Of a stretch of DNA of 64,000 nt, positions 55,067 through 64,000 are shown piece after piece. The notes below the pieces were generated by a model. It did not search any database and was not told the origin of the DNA. It saw nothing but the letters and a program-made list of their open reading frames with translations. Location: NCBI GenBank assembly GCA_023055425.1, contig JALGPY010000009.1:19303775-19367774 (forward strand), in the 5' to 3' direction. Within the stretch, counting starts at the first letter, position 1, and every line of letters begins with the position of its first letter. Source of the DNA: Linanthus parryae. Lineage: Eukaryota > Streptophyta > Magnoliopsida > Ericales > Polemoniaceae. Made by a program: the position numbers and the translations under genes.

Positions 55067-58000
55067 CTGAAGCCGGTGGAGAAGTGTCGAGCTGAAGTTT
55101 GGAGACCAAGTCATTAAAGCTCCCAGGGGGATGAGCCTTTGTGTGGATATCGGCAGTTTGTTCCAAAGTACCAGTGTGTTGAAGATGAATATTGCCTACA
55201 AGAAGGTGTTGTCAGACAAAGTGGCAATCAATTTCAATATGTTTGGTGCGTTCATGATACATGTAGTTGTGGGCAATCTGAATAGCACTACGACTGTCAC
55301 ATCAAACTGTAGTCGCAGAAATCTGTGGAGCACCCATGTAGGCTAAAAGCCATCGGAGCCATATAAGTTCTTGCGTAGCATCAGCTAATGCTCGATATTC
55401 TGCCTCGTTACTGGAGAGAGCAACAACACTTTGTTTCTTGCTCCTCCAAGAAATAAGTGAATCCCCTAAGAAGAAACATTAGCCTGTAGTGGAACGACAA
55501 TCAGTGGGATCACCTGCCCAGTCAGCGTCGACAAAGCCTCGTAACACTGGAGCGGAGTGTGATGAGAAGCGAAGTCCATGGAATATAGTACCCTTGACGT
55601 ACCGAAAAATTCAAAGAACGGCAGAGAAATGTGTTGAGCGCGGAGCTGACATGAATTAACTGACCTGATGAACAGCATAAGCAATGTCTGGGCGAGTATC
55701 TGTCAAGTAAACCAAACTGCATACCAAGTGTCGATATCGGGTATCATCTTTGAGAAGTTCTCCATCGGAGGGAGTGAGCTTAAGGTTGGGCTCCAAAGGG
55801 AGGCAATCTTTTGGTCTGTTATCCCTGCTCGAGCAATAATGTCTGAGGCATATTTTGTCTGAGATAGAGAGTATCCTTCAGTAGTGGGCGTAACCTCAAG
55901 ACCGAGAAAGTAACTGAGAGGTACCAAATCCTTCATCTCGAAGTGGTGACTCAAGGATTCCTTAAGCTCATTAATGCCTGCATGATCATCACCAGTGATA
56001 ATCATATCGTCAACATAAAGCAATAAGAGGATAATCTATGTGCGTTGCGGCGTACAAAGAGAACAGAGTCATAAGGACTGGAAATAAAGACAAGTTGAGT
56101 CACTGTGGCGCTGAACTTGGCAAACCAAGCACGGGGGGCTTGCTTGAGTCCATATAGGGCTCGACGAAGATGACAAACCATATGAGGGGGAACATCAAGG
56201 TCGGGTGGTGGTTTCATGTAGACCTCCTCTGTAAGATCGTCATTAAGAAATGCGTTCTTAACATCCATCTGAAAGAGAGACCAATGGCAAAGAGCAGCTA
56301 CTGCTAACAGAGTGCGAACAGACGTAAGTCGAGCAACTGGAGAGAATGTTTCCTCATAGTCAATTCCATATTCCTGTGAAAAGCCCTTAGCAACAAGACG
56401 AGCTTTGTATCGCTCAACTGAACCATCAGAACGGGTCTTGATCTTATAAACCCACTTGGAACCAATAGGGGTCTTGTCAGGTGGAAAAGGAACCAAATCC
56501 CAAGTGTGGGTTTTGGCTGAGGCATCTAATTCATCACTCATTGCTTGCTGCCACAAAGGGTTAGTGCTAGCTTCACGAAAAGAATTAGGCTCATGGTGTC
56601 GAATAATAGCTGAAGAGCAGTGATAATCATGCATCCAAGAGGGAGGATTACGAACCCTAGTAGAATGTCGAACAGGTAAAGGTGGGGAAGATGATGTAAC
56701 CTCACCTGTAGGGGGCACAAAATCTGATTTAGTAGGCTCGTCAACAGTGGTAGCAGGTCTATCAGACTCAGGAACTGTTGGTGGCGCAGAACTGTCAAAT
56801 ATAGAATCGTCATGTGCCAGCTCAAAGGACTCAGTAGGGGAGTCATCCGGGAAAAGATCATATGATGGATTTTTCATAGCAGGATGGTCTACAGTGGTGG
56901 AGGATTCTAACGAAGAGATGGTGGAAAATAACTTGTGTTCTCAAAAGATAACATGGCGAGAGATACGAAGACGTTTAGACACAGGATCCCGACATCTATA
57001 GCCTTTATGTTCAATACCATACCCCAGGAAGCAACATATGCGAGAGAGAGGTTCTAGTTTGTTGTGTTCATGTGGTTGGAGAAGGACGAAACAGACACAT
57101 CCGAACACATGAAGAGATGAATAGTCAGGGGATTTTCAATACAATTTCTCTTACGAGGTCATGTTTTGAATGGTAGGGGTAGGTACACGGTTGATAGTGT
57201 AAACCACAGTTAAAGCAGCTTCAACCCATAAGCGTTTAGGGCATGAGGAGGAGATAAGAAGTGCACGAACAGTGTCAAGTATGTGCCGATGTTTGCGTTC
57301 GGCACGCCCATTTTTTTGGGAGGCTCCAGGACAAGAGCGATGAGGAAGAGTGTCGTGACGGCAAAGAGTAGCAAGAAATTTGCTATCTCGATATTCTGCA
57401 ACATTATCTGATCTAAAGACTTTGATATGGCAATAAAATTGTGTTTGAACCATAGAAGAAAAGTCAAGGTAGATTCGGGGAAACTCAGAGCGATTTTTGA
57501 AAAGATAGAGCCACGTGTAGCGAGTGAAATCATCAACAAATATCACAAAGTATCGCGAACCACCCATAGTAGCATGTGGAGAGGGACCCCAAACATCAGA
57601 ATGGACTAAATCAAAAGGTGCAAATGAAACTGAATTACTCTTATTAAAGGGTAAAGTAGGTTGTTTGGCCAATTGATAAGAAGAACAGTTCAACTGTTCA
57701 GATTTAATGGAGCCTAATTGACCACTTAATATCAATGTTTTCAATACACCAAAAGAAACATGCCCTAAGCTGGAATGCCAAAAACTGAAGGGAGAAGATG
57801 CGGTGGATGCCACAGAGTGATGAGACTGAAGGAGATGCAGCGGAAGGTGAAGGTTTGTGAGCTCAAACAATCTTCCAACCCTACGGCCGGTCCCAAGTAT
57901 CTCCTTTGTCTTAGGGTCCTATACAAGACAACCATTAAGAGAGAAAGGGACATCAAGACCAAGTTCACAAAGTTGACCCACATAAATAAGATTCAATGCA

Positions 58001-59047
58001 AGTTTGGGAATCAAATAAGTATCAGGAAGAGACAAGTTTTCAGTGGATATGGAACCATGATGTGTGATATGCATGTGTGACCCATCAACAGTGTGAATGG
58101 TGGGGGAATGAGTAGGCAATTATTTGGATGAGAATAATGATGAATGAGATGTCATGTGATCGCAACAACCTGAATCAAAATACCAAGGAGTACATGAGGC
58201 AGCCTATAGAGCTGGTTGAGGACTAGAAATGGACAAAACCTGTTTAAGGAGGGAAGCAAGATCGTCGTTGGAGATAGTGGTATGGGAACTATTGGGTTTT
58301 GAAGAATCATAGGCAGCAGCAGCAGAGTGTGATGATCCTTTGCCCTTATATCCACCTCGAGAAGTAGAACCACCACGACGAGGACCATTATTAGATTTTT
58401 GATGACCAGACGCCTTTGGTGCTGCAGGATTAGTACAATCAATATCAAAATGTCCATACTGAGTACAATTACGACAATACCGCTTCGGGAAAGTAGTAAT
58501 GATGTGACCGTCCTCATGGCAATATTTGCAAGAATGATGTGTAGTAGGTGCACAAGAATGAAATTGTGGCACACGAGGAATAGACAAAGCCATATCTTGC
58601 TGAACTGGAGAGCGGGTCAGACCTAGACGAGTCTCTGCAGATAGTAACTCAGCAACAACACCATCAAGAGTAGGGAGAGGGTATCTGTGAAGAAGACTGG
58701 CGCGGACAGGCATATATGCATCATTCAATGCCATAAGAAACTGAAGAAGGCGGAAGCGATCTCTATAAGTCAAGTAGAGAATAGCATCATCGACACATTT
58801 CCACTTGGGTTCAGACTGAGCCAACTGGTCCCATGCAATATGCATCTGAGCCAAAAAGGCGTTAATAGACTGTCATGGTTCTTGTCGCATGTTTCCAAAA
58901 TCTTTAGGCAGCTGGTACCGATGAGAGAGGTCAACAGTAGTTTATCGAGATGAAAGAATATCCCATGCTTCTTTTGCAACTTCAAAGCACCCTAGCTGAT
59001 TACGGATGGAGGGAACATATGTGTTACGAATCCATGTGATGATTCGG
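55067..59047 (-). pseudogene. Copia element D gag-pol, heavily decayed
   Basis: Minus-strand order: gag from about 59047 (first codons missing) with knuckles CKYCHEDGH and CRNCTQYGHFDIDC; protease-like FDSGCCDHM; integrase (WHSSLGHVS, then VHSDVWGP, DDFTRYTWLYLF, FRSDNVAEY, NGRAERKHRH); RT (ERYKARLVAKGFSQEYG, MDVKNAFLNDD, LYGLKQAPRAWF); RNase H traces to about 55370. Stops and shifts occur every few hundred bases (for example near 58203, 58117, 57918, 57150, 56002). The YVDD site persists at about 56010. Only fragments could be translated. Confidence 0.88.
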
Positions 59048-59168
59048 GCAGGCATTAATGAGCTTAAGGAATCCTTGAGTCACCACTTCGAGACGAAGGA
59101 TTTGGGACCTCTCAGTTACTTTCTCGGTCTTGAGGTTACATACACTACTGAAAGATACTCCCTATCCG
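59048..59168 (+). repeat. Inverted copy of element D's own RT segment
   Basis: About 120 bp starting gcaggcattaatgagc is the reverse complement of 55863-55981, with about eight differences. The junction with the gag side shares a few bases (gcaggcattaatg), suggesting template switching or a fold-back during reverse transcription, or a repair event. It replaces the start of gag. Confidence 0.8.
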
Positions 59169-59451
59169 AGCTAAAATACGGATAGGAGCGAACCGAATAC
59201 AAGATCCAAAAACGTGAATCCGGATCAGGGCTAAGTGACGACGGAGAAGTGGCGCGTGTGAGCGCGTGAGAAGGCGGAACGAGCTCCGACAAAGTGCATG
59301 GCGCTCGCCTTTTTCTTGCGGAGGGATCTGGGTTGATATTGAAGTAAGAGAATGGTTTGAAATCGTCAAAAGAAGCTGTTTACAGAGAGGGCGAGTATCG
59401 CGACAAACGAACAGAGTTTGCGTCTCTTGTTCGACGGTAAATAAAAATGGG

Positions 59452-60334
59452 CATAGTTAGTAAAATACGGGACGGAAATAAATCGTTGTTCGGTACGTAC
59501 GTGTATTATACGATTTTATGTTAAAAATACGTTAGTAAAAATTCGGCTTAAAAATACGGAATTTGATTAATTCGAATATTCTATACGTACGTGTATAATT
59601 CGTATACTAGTTATTCATTCGGAATTAAAAATACGGGTGCATTTCTTAGTATTTTAGCATATATAATGAGTTATTTGTGTCCCACATTGCAATATTTTTA
59701 AATTTTTATTAAATATTTAAAAATAATATGTAAAGCATGTACTCATGTGTTTATCATTTTTGATAAATACACTATTTACTCATGACTAATACATTACTTA
59801 TGCAAAATAATATCAAAATATTTTTGATCAAAACTTCTATCAAAAAGCTATTGCGCATTCCCTAATCTTTAAGCCTTAATTATTCTGAAAATTAATACTA
59901 TAACACATAAGACTCAAGATGCATACGCATGCATATATATAGCTATTTCAAAATACTTATACATATTTATAATAAATCATTGTAAATCTATATACTAATA
60001 AATATTTAAAATAAAGAAAATATTATTCTTTACACTATTATTCTTTCGAAAAAATATTTCTAGTAAGGAAATTGTAAGAAAATATTTAATAATAACTAAT
60101 TACTATAACTGATAATATTTTGGATGACAATTTATTCGCTGCAATTTTGTATGGAAGAAGTTTTATTCGGAAGTATTATACGTTAAAACGTTAAATACGA
60201 GTATTAAACTTTTTTGGTCAAAAGTTCGAGTATTTTTCATTAGGTCCAGCAATAGTACGAAATACGGAAGTATTTTTCATTTATACGTACGGACGGGTAT
60301 TAAACGGAAAAATTCGGAGTATTTACTAACTAGG
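59452..60334. mobile_element. hAT-type non-autonomous element inside copia D
   Basis: 883 bp with inverted ends CATAGTTAGTAAAATACGGG and CCTAGTTAGTAAATACTCCG and an exact 8-bp duplication aaaatggg (59444-59451 and 60335-60342), the hallmark of hAT insertion. The interior is AT-rich with many tacgtacg/tatacg words and no coding region. Joining the flanks restores a continuous copia leader up to its primer-binding site. Confidence 0.88.
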
Positions 60335-60371
60335 AAAATGGGTGCCAGGAGCTTTTAGGGCTCTGATACCA

Positions 60372-60535
60372 TGTTGAAATCTAAAGTGGGAAGAAGAATT
60401 GTTCCATTCATCTTAATCAGAGAGAAGATACATCGTGGCTATATATAGACGATAATACAAAAGGTAAAGATCAATTAGCTATCTATACATGGAAGGTCAA
60501 CTATCTAATATGAGAAATATATATACACATTAACA
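60372..60535 (-). repeat. 5' LTR of copia element D
   Basis: 164 bp. Differs from the 3' LTR by a few substitutions (ttgtgg/tcgtgg; atggta/atgaga) and a two-base TA-type length change. Confidence 0.93.
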
Positions 60536-60649
60536 TCTATAATGCGGTGAAAAAATTATCAAAAAATCGTATCGTTTTGCGATCCAAATCATCGGGTGAG
60601 CCAAATGTAAAAAAAAATCAAATGATGGGGAAGAGAAGAATCAGTGGTA

Positions 60650-61055
60650 TGAGTTTTTCACATACATCCTATTAGATAGTATTGGTAAACTTCTTAGTCA
60701 TTCTTGTATTTTTCTTTCTTTCGTTATTGAGCTGGTTTCTCACAAATGAGTTGTCTTACATTTAGGACAGTACACCATGGTAAAGAAGATGACCAGGACG
60801 AATTAACATCAATTTTTTCGGCGGCGTGTGCTTTTGGGATGTTTGCCATCACTCACTGTCTCTAGGACGATGCAATTACTGAGGCTCTTCAGGCTACAAA
60901 TTGCTAGATGGTGAAAATTGTCCTCCCAAACTTCTGTATTTCATTAGAAATTAAAAAAAAAACTAATACCAAAACTAATTGCTGTTTAATCCCTAAATTA
61001 AGTATAAGCTATTGCTATTACACCCCCGCAGTCGGAGCTGGAGAATGATGAACGT
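60650..61055. other. Gene-free spacer
   Basis: About 400 bp, AT-rich with an A-run near 60955; no gene, repeat end or regulatory motif recognised. Confidence 0.4.
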
Positions 61056-61510
61056 TCAAACTGGAGCGGAACCTTTCAAATAACTGGTGAGGCAGACCTT
61101 TGTTGAAGATATCCGCATACTAGAAGTCAGCGGGCATGTGAAGAAACCGAAGTTGGCCGAGACGAAATTTTTTCCGTATAAAGTTAAGATCGATCTCAAT
61201 ATGTTTCGTGAGTTGATCCTGAACCGGATCACCCGATAAGTAGACTGCACTAACATTGTCACAATAGCAGAGTGAGACCTTCGGAAGAAGAACCTTAAGC
61301 TCAAGAAGAAGATTGCGAAGCCAACATAGCTCAGAAACAACGTTGGCCACGCCACGGTACTGGGCCTCGGCGCTAGAACGAGAGACAGTGGCTTGTCGTT
61401 TGGACGACCAGCTGAGAAGGTTGTCCCCATTAAAGGTGAAAAAATCGGAGGTGGAGCGACGTGTGTCCGGGCAGCCTGCCCAATCCGCATTAGTTTACGG
61501 AATGAGACCC
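61056..61510 (-). pseudogene. Copia RNase H relic
   Basis: Fragment of a copia RNase H: traces of the AGCPDTRRSTS and SAEAQYR motifs, then an open run NVVSELCWLRNLLLELKV, CDNVSAVYLSGDPVQDQLTKHIEID and RFLHMPADF in one frame (61350-61120). Earlier and later parts are in other frames. No LTR belongs clearly to it, and the Sirevirus-like LTR begins about 65 bp to the right. Confidence 0.75.
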
Positions 61511-61574
61511 ATGGAGGCAATAGCTGATATGTGAAACCCGATGAAAGGGGAGTATGCAGATGAATATGCAGCAC

Positions 61575-62815
61575 AGATACTCTAGAAGGGGGGGTGGGTT
61601 GAATAGAGTATGCCAACTTTTTGCAAAACTAGAGGAGGAAAATAGTTTTAGTTTTAGTGCAAAGGAGTTCAAGGCCTTGAACACAAATTCAAGCCTTTGG
61701 AATGAAATACAATTTGCAATAAAATAGAAAGTCTTTTTCAAGGCCTTGAAAAGAGTTTCAAACCCTTGAAAAAGAGACAAGTTTAAGTGCTGCAAAAGAC
61801 AAAGGATTTATAGAGTTCAGTCCACTTGGACCTACGTCTCTACCACAGAGATCTTCTCCCTGCAGGATTTTTGACTCAATTCTTATTAAGCTAAGCCCTA
61901 GATCTCAAGCACAGAGAATTGCCTTACTCTGTTACAGCTTGTGGTTCTCCCTAACCTATTAAGTACCTGCTCTAGCTAACTGATTAACTAAGAATTTTCT
62001 ATTGTTCAATTTGAACAATCATTGAGAATGAAGTATAGAAGTATTACAGTAATGATCTACCAATAAAGTACAATACAGAAGAACACTAGAGTAGAAAACT
62101 GCAGTGAAGAATGCAGTGAACTTCTGTGTGTTGGATTGTGAGAGTGATGAACTTCTTTGATGCTTGTCAATCCAGAATTGTGTCTCTATTTTCGCCCGTT
62201 GAGTGTTTTTTTTTTCATTCTTCAAATTGGGCTCTATTTATACAGTTTGAAACTCTGCAAATCTTCCCAGATTTTCAACAACAACTTCCTGTATTTTAGG
62301 CAACAGCTTTGACTCTCTTCAACAACCTTCTCCAACGGATAGTTGATCACAATCTTCAGAGGTTTCGCTGTGATCTTGTCTTTAAACAAATTGAGAAGCT
62401 GTTAAGAAGATCTGATTGATCACAGGATCCTCTTCACTAAGTAGTTTCCTTCCTGCAAAAGTCAGATAAGGAAACAAATCCTGCAAATATAGGAAGTAAA
62501 ATTTCCCTGCAAAACTGAGGCAAAACAATGGATTAAAACATGTTTAGATATATCAAAAAAAATTGTATTTCATCATCAAATAATAACACATTAAGTACAT
62601 GGATGAGAGGGATGGTATTAAATCAAAAAGAGTTTAGAAAAACTACCCCTCAGAACATGTATGCAGGTCAGACAGTTTCAAGGCTTTGAATCCTAGTTCA
62701 AGGCCTTGAAATAGCTCTTGTGAAACCTGATTTGAGGCTTTGAAACCTTGTTCAAGGCCTTGAAATACCTAAGTATTTCAAGTCCATGAAACATGTGACC
62801 TTACAATCTCCCCCT
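61575..62815 (-). repeat. Sirevirus-like 3' LTR, copy 2
   Basis: About 1.24 kb, partner of 233-1449. On the minus strand it starts TGTAAGGTCACATG directly after the tract CATCAAGGGGGAGAT, the polypurine tract style of Sireviruses. It contains four perfect TTCAAGGCCTTGAA palindromes (61668, 61737, 62697, 62751). The far end (gatactctagaagg) joins the copia relic without a visible target duplication, so it may be truncated there. Confidence 0.6.
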
Positions 62816-63245
62816 TGATGAAAGACAAAACCTGAACTGTTTTGATTCTAAGTATCTGCAAAAATTACTGATTAGTACACAATTCACATAATAACACAGT
62901 AATTCCAAAAGATCCAACTTATTAACAAAAACTGCAAGTAGCAGAAAATCCTGCAGACCAAAATATAGGTCATCTGAACAGCAAACAAAATCAAAACAAA
63001 ACAACCTAAAATTTTTCTCCCTCTTTTTGACTTTCATAAAAAATAATGAGAGTATGTTGGATCAGTGTCTGGAAATATTTGAAAATAGAAGTTAAAGACT
63101 TACAAGAAATAATGGGAAAGAAAGAGTAGGCAGGATTAAGGGGTTGGGTCTTCATCTCCATCTTGATCTCCCTCTTCTTCCTCACTGTCATCATCAGTCT
63201 TATCCTGTTCTTCTTGTTCCTCTCATTCTCACCAGCAGCAGTCAC
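62816..63245 (-). pseudogene. Sirevirus-like 3' internal region
   Basis: Sequence upstream of the LTR in element orientation: the polypurine tract at 62816-62830, then an AT-rich stretch, then (63245-63145) a frame ending in an acidic tail rich in Asp and Glu before a stop near 63141. Acidic env-like C-termini upstream of this type of polypurine tract occur in Sireviruses, so this may be the end of such a gene. Homology stops near 63245, where different sequence (tgacacgctccaactgcaag) begins. Confidence 0.4.
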
Positions 63246-64000
63246 TTCTTCAGTCTTGTCCTTGTGACACGCTCCAACTGCAAGTGTACAAATGTCGGTG
63301 TAGTGATAAAGTTCTGGAAAACTGGGTTGTCGAACCCAAGAGACTTCTTGTAAATTAATTAATATTTCTTAACCTTTTGTGGGCACAGCGCGTTGTTTGT
63401 TTGTCTAATGCTCCTAAAATGAAAAGAACAATATCATCAATAACCGCGTGGAAAGGGTCACGATTAACGAAGAATGATTTATAACGTTACTAATAAAATG
63501 AAAAATACCGGGAATTCTCTCTAGGATCACTAATGACGATATGAGTTATGTTTTGATTCATGAAACACTAACATGTCTACTATTATTAACCAAGCACTAC
63601 ACAACTCACCGACTTACCAAACAAATTGTTTATGTCTAAATCAAATTTAAATCGAGTTACCAAGCCTAATTCAATTTTAAGCATGCATTACGTTCATTAT
63701 TCTAGTTTATGATCCTAATCAACACTACCGAGTTACCAAGTAGTGATACAACTAGGTGAAAAATTCAATTTACCGACTAAGAATCACCGAGTTACCGCGC
63801 GAATCCTAATTAAGATCAATCCTACGTTAGCTACACGCGGGAAATATAGAGTTTTAACATAAACTTTTCTTAATAATAAAATAACATGATTAATTAAGTT
63901 CAAAGCGTGAATCACAACCCCAAAACATCAGGTTCATATCAAACCCTAGCTACCAAACGATAATTCCCAGCAAAAGAGGGTTTAGCTACGATTACACATG
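63246..64000. other. Unassigned right-edge repeat-like DNA
   Basis: No coding region. The opening tgacacgctccaactgcaag then tgtacaaatgtcgg, followed by repeated gagttaccaag / accgagttacc words, resembles a plant LTR retrotransposon end, but the window stops before a partner could be seen. Confidence 0.3.

Larger units (their letters stand above)
54890..60535 (-). mobile_element. Ty1/copia element D, nested in a MITE
   Basis: 5,646 bp with short LTRs (54890-55051, 162 bp; 60372-60535, 164 bp; tips TGTTGAAATC...CATTAACA) differing at only a handful of positions. Exact duplication tctat at 54885-54889 and 60536-60540. Minus orientation: primer-binding site TGGTATCAGAGCCC at 60371-60358 and polypurine tract (plus ccccccccctcaaact) from 55052. 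The LTR holds a TATA box (ctatatatag). The 5' leader carries an inverted RT fragment and a hAT element. The coding region is badly decayed although the LTRs are nearly alike. Confidence 0.95.
54706..60647. mobile_element. Stowaway-like MITE, copy 3, split by copia element D
   Basis: TA duplication at 54704-54705 and 60648-60649. The ends CCACTCCGATTATTCTC and (reverse-complemented) CCACTGATTCTTCTC are inverted, and inner GGGTCACTTTGATTCGGTG is mirrored by catcgggtgagcc. With element D and its duplication removed it is about 291 bp. A T-run at about 54775-54797 interrupts it. Same family as 2650-2908 and 4521-4767. Confidence 0.7.

Noticed and set aside
63246..64000. LTR retrotransposon end at the right edge
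   Set aside because: Only word repetition supports it; no LTR tips, primer-binding site or partner visible in the window.

Overview
This is nuclear DNA of a flowering plant, most likely a eudicot. It is AT-rich and intron-bearing, holds F-box and LRR receptor-kinase genes, and is dominated by nested plant transposons: Mutator-like (MULE), hAT, PIF/Harbinger, Stowaway-like, LINE and Ty1/copia elements. Species cannot be read from the sequence. No bacterial features, rRNA or convincing tRNA genes were seen.

Layout. 0.2-1.4 kb: Sirevirus-like LTR relic. 2.4-6.2 kb: non-autonomous MULE holding two Stowaway-like MITEs and one PIF/Harbinger MITE. 6.28-17.56 kb: the centrepiece, an 11.3-kb MULE of the kind that carries ULP1-protease genes (Kaonashi-like). 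It has an unbroken MURA transposase (plus strand), a seven-exon gene that joins a DUF1985/plant-mobile-domain region to a ULP1 cysteine protease with all catalytic residues (minus strand), and a second, frameshifted ULP1-like gene. Three arrays of nested GC-rich palindromes built on the word GGGCGCATAC lie in it: one in the 5'-UTR intron of the transposase gene, one between the convergent 3' ends, and one in intron 1 of the protease gene. The first two form a ~0.5-kb inverted repeat around the transposase gene.

17.64-18.91 kb: F-box gene starting about 87 bp from the MULE end. 23.3-26.7 kb: transposon nest (inverted repeat around a hAT-like element around a LINE 3' end). 26.88-28.07 kb: second F-box gene. 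31.0-37.2 kb: a partial tandem duplication of an LRR receptor-kinase gene. The upstream copy is only the gene head, with a 1.5-kb Pack-MULE (carrying a bHLH-like exon fragment) in its promoter. The downstream copy is full length with one intron but has a single frameshift.

37.4-39.36 kb: 5'-truncated copia element with an open RT/RNase H frame. 41.0-54.5 kb: copia element B, split by an Angela-like copia element C (45.5-54.0 kb). 54.7-60.6 kb: a Stowaway-like MITE split by copia element D, itself carrying a hAT element and an inverted copy of its own RT. 61.0-63.2 kb: copia RNase H relic and a Sirevirus-like 3' LTR. Exact target-site duplications support elements B, C and D, the hAT inside D, the Pack-MULE and the MITEs.

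Host genes are few: two intact F-box genes and one damaged receptor kinase. The most interesting material is the large MULE with its paired genes and covarying palindrome arrays.
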